This document shows, piece by piece, positions 51,302-59,316 of a stretch of 64,000 bases of DNA; the first letter of the stretch is position 1; every line of letters starts with the position of its first letter. Made by a program: the position numbers and the translations under genes. The notes below the pieces were generated by a model. The model made no database searches. It worked only from the letters and a program-made list of their open reading frames with translations, and was not told where the DNA came from. The stretch covers positions 248,001 through 312,000 of the forward strand of contig NZ_CP192056.1 of assembly GCF_050942215.1 (NCBI RefSeq). The letters run 5' to 3'. The stretch comes from Sphaerimonospora sp050942215. GTDB lineage: Bacteria > Actinomycetota > Actinomycetes > Streptosporangiales > Streptosporangiaceae.

Positions 51302-53197
51302 ATGACTCAGCCACGACTGCTCGGCGGACGCTACGAACTCGACGGCGTCGTCGGACGTGGCGGTATGGCCGAGGTGTATCGAGCCCGGGACATCCGGCTG
51401 GACCGAATTGTCGCGATTAAGACGCTTCGCTCGGACCTCGCCCGAGATCACACCTTTCAGGCACGTTTCCGCCGAGAGGCCCAGTCGGCGGCCTCACTGA
51501 ACCATCCCTCGATCATCGCGGTCTACGACACCGGCGAGGACATGATGGACGGTACGCCGGTGCCGTACATCGTGATGGAGTTCGTGGACGGGCGGACCCT
51601 GCGCGACCTGCTGCGGTCGGACCGGCGGCTGCTGCCGGAGCGGGCGACGGAGTTGACCGACGGCATCCTGCGTGCACTCGACTACAGCCATCGCGGCGGC
51701 ATCGTCCACCGGGACATCAAGCCCGCCAACATCATGCTCACCGTGAACGGCGAGGTCAAAGTCATGGACTTCGGCATCGCCCGGGCCATGGCCGACTCCG
51801 CTGCGACGATGACGCAGACCGCCCAGGTGATCGGTACGGCGCAGTACCTGTCGCCCGAGCAGGCGCGTGGCGAGCGCGTCGACGCGCGCAGCGACATCTA
51901 CTCGACCGGCTGTGTGCTGTACGAGCTGCTGACCGGCCAGCCGCCGTTCACCGGCGACTCTCCCGTGGCGATCGCCTACCAGCACGTCCGGGAGGATCCG
52001 ATCCCGCCGTCGCGGATCGACCCCGAGATTCCCATGTGGGCCGACGCGATCGTGCTGAAGGCCATGGCCAAGGACCCGCTCCAGCGCTACCAGAGCGCGG
52101 CCGAGATGCGGGCGGACATCCAGCGGGCGATGTCCGGCATGCCGGTGGATCCGCAGACGATGGCCATGGCCAACAACTTCAACTCCTACGGCGGAGCGCC
52201 CGACCGCACGCAGATGATGACCTCGGCCGGCGGCCCGCCGGCCCAGGGCACCCGGGCCATCCCCGCCTACGAGTACGGCGAGGAGGAGCGGGGCGGCGGC
52301 CGCTACGACGGGCGGCGGCGCGGCGGGAGGAAGAGCAACACGGCGCTGAAGACCGCCGCGTGGATCCTGATCCCGCTGCTCGTCATCGGCGGATTCATCG
52401 GCGCGGGCTACGCCCTGCTCAGCTCGGGTGGTTCCTCCGCCGCCAACAAGGTCAAGGTGCCGGAGGTCACCAACCTGACGAAGGAGGCGGCGGAGAAGGC
52501 GATCAAGGCCGCGGACCTCCAGGTCGCGTACGGCGAGCCCGAGTTCAGCGGCGACGTGCCCAAGAACTCGGTGGTCAGCACCGATCCGCCCGCCGGCGAC
52601 GAGGTCGAGCCGAAGAGCACGGTCACCGTCGTCCTGTCCAAGGGTGAGGAGACCGTCACCATCCCGGACGGACTCGTCGGTCTGTCACCCGACGAGGCCA
52701 GGGCGCAACTGGAGAACATGGGCCTCAAGGTCAGCATCGTGTCGAAGGTCGCCCCGGGCAAGCCGGAGGACAAGGTCTACGACATCAACCCCAAGGCGGG
52801 CAAGGAGGTCCCCAAGGGCTCCGCCGTCCGCCTCTACGTGCCCAAGGCGATGCAGGAGGTCCCGAGCGTGCTCGGCCTGACCGCCGAGGACGCGAAGAGT
52901 CAGCTCGAAGGGGCCGGGTTCAAGGTCAAGACCGTGGAGCGGGCGAGCAACGAGGTGGCGAAGGGCAACGTGGTCGACCAGAGCCCGACGCCGGGGAGCA
53001 AGGTCCAGCCGGGAACCACGATCACCCTGACCGTCTCGACCGGACCCGAGCAGCAGCAGATGCCGGACGAGCAGCCGAGCGACTGGTTCCCGACGGACGA
53101 CCCGGGCACCGGCGGCGATCCGGGCGGCGACATGGGCGACCCCGGCGACGACGGCGGCATCGAGCTCCCGGACGGCGACAACCCGTTCGGCAACTGA
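51302..53197 (+). CDS. pknB: PASTA-domain Ser/Thr kinase PknB
   Basis: The roughly 631-aa protein has a kinase domain (VVGRGGMAEVYRARDIRLDR, VHRDIKPANIML, MDFGIARAMA, GTAQYLSPEQARGE with activation-loop threonines TMTQT before it). A juxtamembrane region and a membrane helix (AWILIPLLVIGGFIGAGYAL) follow. The extracellular part has three PASTA domains (starting VPEVTNLT, IPDGLVGLS, VPSVLGLT), then an acidic Gly/Asp/Pro tail. PASTA domains sense muropeptides or lipid II. Mycobacterial PknB has four PASTA units. Start ATG 51302; a GTG at 51293 is possible. Last gene of the operon, followed by two terminators. Confidence 0.96.
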   Translation: MTQPRLLGGRYELDGVVGRGGMAEVYRARDIRLDRIVAIKTLRSDLARDHTFQARFRREAQSAASLNHPSIIAVYDTGEDMMDGTPVPYIVMEFVDGRTLRDLLRSDRRLLPERATELTDGILRALDYSHRGGIVHRDIKPANIMLTVNGEVKVMDFGIARAMADSAATMTQTAQVIGTAQYLSPEQARGERVDARSDIYSTGCVLYELLTGQPPFTGDSPVAIAYQHVREDPIPPSRIDPEIPMWADAIVLKAMAKDPLQRYQSAAEMRADIQRAMSGMPVDPQTMAMANNFNSYGGAPDRTQMMTSAGGPPAQGTRAIPAYEYGEEERGGGRYDGRRRGGRKSNTALKTAAWILIPLLVIGGFIGAGYALLSSGGSSAANKVKVPEVTNLTKEAAEKAIKAADLQVAYGEPEFSGDVPKNSVVSTDPPAGDEVEPKSTVTVVLSKGEETVTIPDGLVGLSPDEARAQLENMGLKVSIVSKVAPGKPEDKVYDINPKAGKEVPKGSAVRLYVPKAMQEVPSVLGLTAEDAKSQLEGAGFKVKTVERASNEVAKGNVVDQSPTPGSKVQPGTTITLTVSTGPEQQQMPDEQPSDWFPTDDPGTGGDPGGDMGDPGDDGGIELPDGDNPFGN

Positions 53198-53246
53198 CCG
53201 GGCCCGCAGTGGCGATAAGAGCAGTGCGATAAGACGACTGTCACGG

Positions 53247-53288
53247 GAGCCGTGACCGGAAGCGACATGACGCCGCCGGTCACGGCTC
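53247..53288 (+). terminator. Terminator hairpin after pknB
   Basis: GAGCCGTGACCGG (53247-53259) pairs perfectly with CCGGTCACGGCTC (53276-53288) across a 16-base loop. It lies 50 bases after the pknB stop. Confidence 0.7.
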
Positions 53289-53373
53289 TCGCCGTACGAC
53301 GGCTCCTTCTCCGACATGCGGATCACGGCCGCGGCGACGCCGGGACGGGGCGGCGGCCCCTTCCGCGCGCGAA

Positions 53374-53412
53374 GAGGGCCTCCGCCACTCGGGGGCAATG
53401 GCGGAGGCCCTC
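53374..53412. terminator. Bidirectional terminator between pknB and pabA
   Basis: GAGGGCCTCCGCCA (53374-53387) pairs perfectly with TGGCGGAGGCCCTC (53399-53412), a 14-bp stem with an 11-base loop, in the convergent gap 31 bases from the pabA stop. It can serve both strands. Confidence 0.8.
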
Positions 53413-53442
53413 ATTCGGTTGTCGTCCTGGGGGCGCCGGACG

Positions 53443-54021
53443 TTACACGATCTGGGCGAGCCAGTTGCCGAGAAGACGGTGGCCGTGTTCGGACACGACG
53501 GATTCGGGGTGGAACTGGATCCCCTCGATGGGCGCCGTACGGTGCCGCAGGCCCATGATCACGCCGTCCGGCGTGGTGGCGCTGACCTCGAGGACGTCCG
53601 GTACGGTGCCGGGGACGACGGCGAGCGAGTGATACCGGGTCATGGTGACCGGTGACGGGATGGACCGGAAGACGCCCCGGCCGTCATGGGTGATCGGGCT
53701 GGTCCGGCCGTGCATGAGCTCGGGGGCCCGGGCGACCGTGGCGCCGTAGGCGACCGCGATCGCCTGGTGGCCCAGGCAGACGCCGAGCAGCGGCAGCCCG
53801 CGTCCGGCGCAGTGCCGTACGAGCGAGAGGCTCACCCCAGACGCCTCGGGAGTGCCGGGACCTGGGGAGACGAGGACGCCGCCGAATCCGGTCGCGTCGT
53901 CGACCGTGACGTGATCGCGGGACCGGACGTCGCAGTCGGCGCCCAGCTCCCGCAGATACTGCACGATCGTGTGGACGAAACTGTCGTGGTTGTCCACAAC
54001 GAGCACACGAACCGCTGCCAT
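53443..54021 (-). CDS. pabA: Class I glutamine amidotransferase (anthranilate/ADC synthase component II)
   Basis: The 192-aa protein has VLVVDNHDSFVHTIVQYLRE, the oxyanion loop VSPGPGTPEASG, the nucleophile LLGVCLGHQAIAVAYGA (Cys) and the His-Glu pair in GIQFHPESVVSEHG. It supplies ammonia for aminodeoxychorismate or anthranilate synthesis. The same gene (trpG/pabA) lies beside pknB in mycobacteria, so synteny fits. No component I gene is nearby. Start at ATG 54021. Confidence 0.94.
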   Translation of the reverse strand: MAAVRVLVVDNHDSFVHTIVQYLRELGADCDVRSRDHVTVDDATGFGGVLVSPGPGTPEASGVSLSLVRHCAGRGLPLLGVCLGHQAIAVAYGATVARAPELMHGRTSPITHDGRGVFRSIPSPVTMTRYHSLAVVPGTVPDVLEVSATTPDGVIMGLRHRTAPIEGIQFHPESVVSEHGHRLLGNWLAQIV

Positions 54022-54194
54022 ATCCCACCGCGACAGAAGATGGATTATGGCCTACAGGCTACGCGAATCGGAAACAAGGGATCGCCGCCGCACGGCTGTG
54101 CCGACTATCCTTGCTCGGGACTTCATCGCAAGAGCGACTACGCTGTTACCCAGAGCCCGCACGTCCGCGCGGGTGCCGACCAGGAGATAGTCCC

Positions 54195-54440
54195 GTGCCC
54201 AAGTCGAAGACTCGGAAGAAAGCCGTCTACACTCCGCCGCAGAAGGCGCAGACGGTCCAGGTGAGCCCCCGCTGGCTCGCCCCCCTCATGGTCACCTGCT
54301 GGATCGTGGGCGTCATGTGGATCGCGGTCTACTACATCGCACCCGATCTGCCGGGCATCGTGACGCTGCAGAACTGGAACCTGCTGGTCGGGTTCGGCCT
54401 CATCATCGTCGGCGTGGTGCTGTCCACCAAGTGGCGCTGA
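54195..54440 (+). CDS. crgA: Cell-division inhibitor CrgA
   Basis: The 81-aa protein has a basic N-terminus (PKSKTRKKAVYTPPQKAQ) and two membrane helices (LAPLMVTCWIVGVMWIAVYY, then LLVGFGLIIVGVVLSTKWR). Length, PxxxP-type N-terminus and position between pabA and the rhomboid/ppiA genes match CrgA, which binds FtsZ/FtsI/Wag31 partners and coordinates septation. GTG 54195 has AGGAG eight bases upstream. Confidence 0.95.
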   Translation: MPKSKTRKKAVYTPPQKAQTVQVSPRWLAPLMVTCWIVGVMWIAVYYIAPDLPGIVTLQNWNLLVGFGLIIVGVVLSTKWR

Positions 54441-54467
54441 TCTCGCCCGGCACCGGATGAAAACTTT

Positions 54468-54493
54468 CCACAGGCTTTATCCACAGCCTGTGG
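54468..54493. terminator. Hairpin terminator whose loop spans a DnaA box
   Basis: CCACAGGCT (54468-54476) and AGCCTGTGG (54485-54493) form a 9-bp stem. The loop plus one stem base reads TTATCCACA (54477-54485), a perfect DnaA-box sequence. It lies between crgA and the convergent rhomboid gene and so is a plausible bidirectional terminator. Confidence 0.6.
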
Positions 54494-54505
54494 GCAGGGC
54501 TGATT

Positions 54506-55387
54506 TCAGCCGGTGACGGACAGGACCGCGTACGGTGGCAGCGAGGCGACGATAAAGATCAGGACGAACAGTACGGCGGCCGCCGATCCGAACTGGACGG
54601 CGGTCCGGTTCCGTGCCGGCGCGTAGGCGAAAGCCGCGGCGAGCAACGTGCCGATGACCAGGCCGCCGAGGTGGCCCTGCCAGCTGATGCCGGGCACGAC
54701 GAAGGTGATCACGACGTTGATGCCGATCAGCCACAGGACGCCGCGCGCGTCGTAACCGAGCCTGCGTGCCACGACGAACAGCGCGCCGAACAGGCCGTAG
54801 ATCGCGCCGGAGGCCCCGACCGCCGCTATGCCGAACAGGTAGACGGCGACCGAGCCGCCCAGGGCGGACAGCAGGTAGAGCATGCCGAAGCGCACCGAGC
54901 CCAGCCGCCGCTCCAGCTCCGGGCCGATCACGAAGAGTGCCCACATGTTGAACAGGATGTGCCAGAACGACGGCGGCGGCGCGTGCAGGAACGCGCTCGT
55001 GATCAAGCGCCACCACTGACCGTAGTAGACGCCGGGCGACCACATCTGGAAGCGCGCGAGAACCTCGTCCCGGGCGAGGATCTCGGCGCCGTAGGCCAGC
55101 ACGTTGACGGTGAGCAGCGCCCAGGTCACCCGGGGCGTGACGACGGCGGCGCCGCCGAAGACCGCCCGCGTGCGCCGTACATCGCGATTGCCCTCACGGA
55201 CGCACTCGACGCACTGATGGCCGACCGCCGCCTCGCGCATGCAGTCGGGACAGATCGGCCGCTCGCAGCGCTGGCAGCGGACGTAGGTCTCGCGGTCGGG
55301 GTGCCGATAGCAGGTCGGTACGGCCTCGGCCCCGGGGGACGGAACGTTCGGCGGTGGGGGCGGCGGGCTCGGCGGCGGGGCGCTCAT
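54506..55387 (-). CDS. Rhomboid-family intramembrane protease with N-terminal zinc-binding segment
   Basis: The 293-aa protein begins with a Pro-rich tract. A cysteine/histidine cluster follows (CYRHPDRETYVRCQRCERPI, CPDCMREAAVGHQCVEC), resembling a B-box zinc finger. Six membrane helices follow with rhomboid motifs: WWRLITSAFLHAPPPSFWHI, catalytic Ser in VGASGAIYGLFGAL, and catalytic His in SWQGHLGGLVIGTL. It cleaves membrane proteins within the bilayer. Start at ATG 55387. This position near ppiA and crgA is conserved in actinomycetes. Confidence 0.95.
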   Translation of the reverse strand: MSAPPPSPPPPPPNVPSPGAEAVPTCYRHPDRETYVRCQRCERPICPDCMREAAVGHQCVECVREGNRDVRRTRAVFGGAAVVTPRVTWALLTVNVLAYGAEILARDEVLARFQMWSPGVYYGQWWRLITSAFLHAPPPSFWHILFNMWALFVIGPELERRLGSVRFGMLYLLSALGGSVAVYLFGIAAVGASGAIYGLFGALFVVARRLGYDARGVLWLIGINVVITFVVPGISWQGHLGGLVIGTLLAAAFAYAPARNRTAVQFGSAAAVLFVLIFIVASLPPYAVLSVTG

Positions 55388-55532
55388 CTGGTCCTTCCGG
55401 GAGTAGACGCGGGTCCACTGCCCGCCAGCCTATAGCGACGCCCCGGCCGCCCGGCTCGTTCTCGGGCGCGGGACGAGGTCCGTACGCCGCGCCGCCGGAA
55501 CGGGACACGGGCGGGCCGGGCGAGGCGTGCGC

Positions 55533-56063
55533 TCAGGAGCGCTCGATGGTGACCTCTTCGAGGACGACGTCGTTGACCGGGCGGTCGTTCCTGCCGGTCG
55601 GGGTCTTGGCGATCGCGTCGACGACCTCGGTGCCCTCGATCACCTCACCGAAGATCGTGTGACCCTGGTTGAGGTGCGGCGTCCGGGACACGGTGATGAA
55701 GAACTGCGAGCCGTTGGTGCCCTTGCCGAGCCGCTTGCCCGCGTTGGCCATGGCGAGCAGGTAGGGGCGGTCGAACTGGTTCTCGGGGTGGATCTCGTCG
55801 TCGAAGCTGTAGCCCGGGCCTCCGATGCCCTGCCCGAGCGGGTCGCCGCCCTGGATCATGAAGCCGTTGATGACCCGGTGGAAGATCGTCCCGTTGTACA
55901 GCTTGTCCTTGGACTTGACCCCGGTCTCCGGATGCGTCCACTCCCGGGTGCCCTCGGCGAGTTCGACGAAGTTGCGCACGGTCTTCGGCGCCTTGTTCGG
56001 GAACAGCTGGATCCGGATTGTGCCGTGGTTGGTACGGAGATTGGCGATGAGGTTGTCAGCCAC
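55533..56063 (-). CDS. ppiA: Cyclophilin-type peptidyl-prolyl isomerase
   Basis: The 176-aa cytosolic enzyme has APKTVRNFVELAEGTREW, the active-site block FHRVINGFMIQGGDPLGQGI, and TNGSQFFITVSRTPHLNQGH. A signal peptide is absent. It isomerises Xaa-Pro bonds during folding. GTG 56063 is preceded by AAGGGGGC. Divergent from the DUF5324-like gene, 139 bases apart; a near-palindrome GTTGTCCGGTCAAC lies between them. Confidence 0.96.
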   Translation of the reverse strand: MADNLIANLRTNHGTIRIQLFPNKAPKTVRNFVELAEGTREWTHPETGVKSKDKLYNGTIFHRVINGFMIQGGDPLGQGIGGPGYSFDDEIHPENQFDRPYLLAMANAGKRLGKGTNGSQFFITVSRTPHLNQGHTIFGEVIEGTEVVDAIAKTPTGRNDRPVNDVVLEEVTIERS

Positions 56064-56202
56064 GAGGGCCGCCCCCTTATGTCTTGGCGTTAGTTGTCCG
56101 GTCAACAGGGTATCCAGCATGCCTTCGAGGGCCGGTCCTGATTGAGGCACGACCCTGCGGGAAGGGGGTCGTCACGGGGCCCATCTATAGGGGAGGTGGA
56201 TC

Positions 56203-56745
56203 GTGTCCCTGACAATGAGGAAAGGGCGGCGCGCCGAGATGATGGTTCCGCGGTCGTGGCCGGGCCGGATAAGGAGCCGGGCCAGGAAGGCCGGTGTCCG
56301 GATGACCCCGATGGCGGGCAGCGCGCGTGACCTGGCGGTGAACCGCATCGAGGACGCCCGGCTGTGGGCGGCGCCGAAGCTCGACCAGGCGGCACAGTCG
56401 GTGGAGGAGCAGATCGCCCCCATCGTGAGCGCATTCCTCGCCGAACTGGCCAGACGGATCGATGTGTCGGCGGCCAGGAAGACCCGGCGTCGCTGGCCCA
56501 TCGCGGCGCTGTGCACGGGTGCGGCGATCGGCGCCGTCGGCGTGGTGATGTACCGCAACAACGCCCAGCGCTGGAGTGACACCATGCGCGAGGACGTGCG
56601 GGACACCCGGGAGAGCATGCGCGATACCCGGGAGAGCATGCGGGACACCGCGGCCGACGCCGGCAAGTGGGTCGGGGACAAGGCGCACGAGACCCGCGAG
56701 AAGGCCGACAGGACCATCGACGAGATCAAGGGCAAGATGTCCTAG
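56203..56745 (+). CDS. DUF5324-like membrane-anchored protein
   Basis: The 180-aa product has a basic N-terminus and an amphipathic helical region (LDQAAQSVEEQIAPIVSAFL). One membrane helix follows (RRRWPIAALCTGAAIGAVGV), then a charged C-terminus with three copies of the seven-residue repeat MRDTRES. It resembles the DUF5324 family found near ppiA in streptomycetes, but I assign it by pattern and position only. GTG 56203 has GGGGAGG upstream. Confidence 0.7.
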   Translation: MSLTMRKGRRAEMMVPRSWPGRIRSRARKAGVRMTPMAGSARDLAVNRIEDARLWAAPKLDQAAQSVEEQIAPIVSAFLAELARRIDVSAARKTRRRWPIAALCTGAAIGAVGVVMYRNNAQRWSDTMREDVRDTRESMRDTRESMRDTAADAGKWVGDKAHETREKADRTIDEIKGKMS

Positions 56746-56863
56746 ATATCTGGGTCCTGTCTCCCTGGGGGCGGGCTTCCCGGAGCTGGACGGGTAACCG
56801 ATTTCTCCCATTGCGGGTGAACCGCTCCCCGGCACCGGACGTCTTGGAAACAGGGAGGCCCGG

Positions 56864-56980
56864 ATGGACGTCCTGGACGGCCTCGTGGATGAGGAATTCC
56901 GGCTGGAGCTCCTCCTGGTCGAGGCACTGCATGAAGAGGCGGAACGGCTGGCCGCCCCAGCCGTCCGTTCCATCGGTTGA
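56864..56980 (+). CDS. Small acidic 38-aa protein
   Basis: ATG 56864 has a strong SD (CAGGGAGG, five to six bases). The 38-codon frame encodes an acidic amphipathic helix (MDVLDGLVDEEFRLELLLVE, then ALHEEAERLAAP). Directly after the stop is a 13-bp perfect terminator stem. SD, composition and terminator together argue for a real small gene rather than noise. Function unknown; an adaptor or regulator peptide is possible. Confidence 0.5.
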   Translation: MDVLDGLVDEEFRLELLLVEALHEEAERLAAPAVRSIG

Positions 56981-57013
56981 CCGGCCACCCCGCCCACTGA
57001 GCGGGGTGGCCGG
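56981..57013 (+). terminator. Strong hairpin terminator after the small ORF
   Basis: CCGGCCACCCCGC (56981-56993) pairs perfectly with GCGGGGTGGCCGG (57001-57013) across a seven-base loop, starting the base after the small ORF stop. It may also terminate the leftward alcohol dehydrogenase gene (stop at 57080). Confidence 0.8.
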
Positions 57014-57079
57014 ATGCACGACCGGGGCCGGTTCACCGCGGGGCGCCTCAGCCACTCGGCGCACCCACCCGCAGCGCAC

Positions 57080-58249
57080 TCAGGGGCGGAACACCACCCG
57101 GACGCACCCGTCCTTCTTGTGCTTGAACATGTCGTAGCCCCTGGGCCCGTCGTCCAGCGTCATCGTGTGCGTCGCCAGCTCCGCGGGCCGGAGCTCGCCC
57201 CTGGAGATCCGGTCGAGCAGCATGGGGATGTACCGTTGCCCGTGCTGCTGCGCCCCGCGCAACGTCAGCCCCTTGTTCATCAACGCACCGAGCGGGAACT
57301 TGTCGACGTAGCCGGTGAAGACCCCCAGCACGAAGACGGTCCCGCCGTTGCGGCAGGCGTGGACGGCCTCCCGCACCGCGATGGGACGGTCCTGCTCCAG
57401 GTGGAGCTGCTGCTTGACCTCGTCGTACACCCGCGTGGGCCCGGCGCTGTCCGCCTCCAGGCCGACGGCCTCGATGCAGACGTCCGGTCCCCGGCCGCCG
57501 GTGCGTTCCCGCAGTTCGGCGTCGACGTCGGTCGCGGTGTAGTCGATCGCCTCGCAGCCGGCCTGCCGTTCGACCATGCGCAGACGTTCCGGGTAGCGGT
57601 CGATCGCGATGACCCGCTCGGCGCCGAGCAGTACGGCGGCACGCGCGGCCATCTGGCCGACCCCGCCGCAGCCCCAGACCGCCACCACGTCGCCGGGCCG
57701 CACCCCGCCGAGATCGGCGCCCATCCAGCCGGTGGGCACGGCGTCGGACGCGAACAGCGCGTCCATGTCGTCGACGTCGTCGGGCACCGGAAACGCGTTG
57801 TGGTCGGCGAAGGGAACCCGGATGTACTCGGCGTGGCTGCCACGGAAGCCGCCCATGGCGTGGGAGTAGCCGTATATCCCGGCGGTCGTGCCGCCCCAGA
57901 GGAGATCGGTGATGCCCGCCGCGGGGTTGCTGTTCTCGCACAGTGACCACATGTCGTGCCGGCACGGCCAGCACCGCCCGCAGCCGATGATCGAGCAGAC
58001 CACGACACGCTCTCCCGGCATGCGCCGGCGCACGTCGGAGCCGACCTCGACCACCTCGCCGAGGAACTCGTGGCCGATGACGTCTCCCGACTTCATCATC
58101 GGGATGTAGCCGCCGAGCAGGTGCAGGTCCGAGCCGCACGTGGTGCTCGCGATGACCTTGACGATCGCGTCCTGGGCGTTCAGGATCCGGGGGTCGGGCA
58201 CCTGCTCGACCGTGAGTTCGTCGACGCCCTGCCAGCACAGTGCCTTCAC
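57080..58249 (-). CDS. Zinc-dependent medium-chain alcohol dehydrogenase (formaldehyde-dehydrogenase-like)
   Basis: The 389-aa enzyme has catalytic zinc ligands in TTCGSDLHLLGG and GHEFLGEVVEVG, and the structural zinc lobe CGRCWPCRHDMWSLC. The Rossmann loop is VWGCGGVGQMAARAAVLLGA. The insertion GGTTAGIYGYSHAMGGFRGS is typical of glutathione-independent formaldehyde dehydrogenase/dismutase-like MDRs. Substrate is uncertain. The ATG at 58249 overlaps the stop of the gene upstream (ATGA), so the two are coupled. Confidence 0.92.
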   Translation of the reverse strand: MKALCWQGVDELTVEQVPDPRILNAQDAIVKVIASTTCGSDLHLLGGYIPMMKSGDVIGHEFLGEVVEVGSDVRRRMPGERVVVCSIIGCGRCWPCRHDMWSLCENSNPAAGITDLLWGGTTAGIYGYSHAMGGFRGSHAEYIRVPFADHNAFPVPDDVDDMDALFASDAVPTGWMGADLGGVRPGDVVAVWGCGGVGQMAARAAVLLGAERVIAIDRYPERLRMVERQAGCEAIDYTATDVDAELRERTGGRGPDVCIEAVGLEADSAGPTRVYDEVKQQLHLEQDRPIAVREAVHACRNGGTVFVLGVFTGYVDKFPLGALMNKGLTLRGAQQHGQRYIPMLLDRISRGELRPAELATHTMTLDDGPRGYDMFKHKKDGCVRVVFRP

Positions 58250-58836
58250 AGTCGTCCCTCCCCGGGTGCTCGTCTGGCCGCCAGCGTGAGAACCCGGTCG
58301 CGCAGGCCGGGCTGGCGACGCTCGCCGGCCTGATCGGCCCGTGCGGGCCGACCGACGCTCTCCGTGCGGGTCTTCGGCGCGGCCGGCGTGGTCTTCGCCT
58401 TGCGGATGGCCGAGGCCCTGCCGTGTACGCGTACGGACTCCGGCTCGGACCGGAGCACCTCCCCGGTCTCCAGGATGGACTTCGCGTCGCGGAGCGCCTC
58501 GCGCACCTCCTGCCGCGGATCCGTGCCGCGCAGTCGCGCCAGAACGGCCATGGGACCGGTCGGTACGGCGCGGCGCGGCCGCGCGTAGAGCTCGGTGCCC
58601 CGATCTCCGGGGGCCCGCTCCGCCCGCACTTCGGCGTCGAGGCGGGCCAGCGGCCGCGGTGGCGTACCGTCCGGCATGACCTCGTCACGCGGGAGGTTGA
58701 TCGTGACCCCCAGCCAGCGCAGTGACTCCCTCGGGTCCCTGACCGCGGCCGGTGCGCGGCCTCGTGAGGCGAGCCATCGTGCCACCACCGCTCCGGTGGC
58801 CAGCAGGGTCGCCGCGCCGAAAACGACACGTTTCAT
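58246..58836 (-). CDS. Hypothetical membrane-anchored protein coupled to the dehydrogenase
   Basis: The 196-aa product has one N-terminal hydrophobic segment (VVFGAATLLATGAVVARWLA) and then a charged, Arg/Ala/Pro-rich body (LRWLGVTINLPRDEVMPDG, LRDAKSILETGEVLRSEPES). I do not recognise a family. The four-base overlap with the dehydrogenase start and sensible codon use support it as real. It may position or assist the dehydrogenase, which is inference. Start at ATG 58836. Confidence 0.65.
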   Translation of the reverse strand: MKRVVFGAATLLATGAVVARWLASRGRAPAAVRDPRESLRWLGVTINLPRDEVMPDGTPPRPLARLDAEVRAERAPGDRGTELYARPRRAVPTGPMAVLARLRGTDPRQEVREALRDAKSILETGEVLRSEPESVRVHGRASAIRKAKTTPAAPKTRTESVGRPARADQAGERRQPGLRDRVLTLAARRAPGEGRL

Positions 58837-58938
58837 GACATTCCCCCCCAGACGGCTTTCTGGGAGGATTACCCGTGAGGGCCCGCGACTACCTCGGCGG
58901 CCCCATCGGCGATGGCTGTGCCGTACGCGGGCCGTCCC

Positions 58939-59316
58939 TCAGCGGTCGGTGCCCCGGGCGCCCGCGAGCGCCTCCTCCATCGTGGCGAAGACCGGGATGT
59001 GCGCCGTCAGTCCGGCTATCCACAGCACCCGGGTGGCCCCTCGCTCGATCGCGACCAGTGACAGCCGGCCGCCCTCGTCCGTCGCCCGTTTCCAGCAGGC
59101 GATGAGCAGTCCGGTCGCCCGGGAATCGAGGAAGTCGACGTCCAGCAGATCGACGACGAGGTTCGGGCCGTACTCGGCGAACGCCTCGTCGAAGAACTCG
59201 GCGACGAGTTCGTGCGTGGTGTAGTCGAGTGTGCCGTCGAGCGTCAGCACTCCGATGTCGCCGTCACGCTCTGCGGCGAACTTCGTCTTGGCGGTCGAGA
59301 TGTGCGGATCAGGCAT
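58939..59316 (-). CDS. STAS-domain protein
   Basis: The 125-aa protein has the STAS pattern IGVLTLDGTLDYTTHELVAE and LVVDLLDVDFLDSRATGLLI. The usual phosphorylatable D-S-x-G reads DSRATG, so Ser is present but the following residue pattern differs. A C-terminal VFATMEEAL follows. Its ATG overlaps the stop of the PAS-phosphatase gene (TGATG), so phosphatase and antagonist are made together, typical of partner-switching modules. The matching kinase is not adjacent. Confidence 0.9.
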   Translation of the reverse strand: MPDPHISTAKTKFAAERDGDIGVLTLDGTLDYTTHELVAEFFDEAFAEYGPNLVVDLLDVDFLDSRATGLLIACWKRATDEGGRLSLVAIERGATRVLWIAGLTAHIPVFATMEEALAGARGTDR

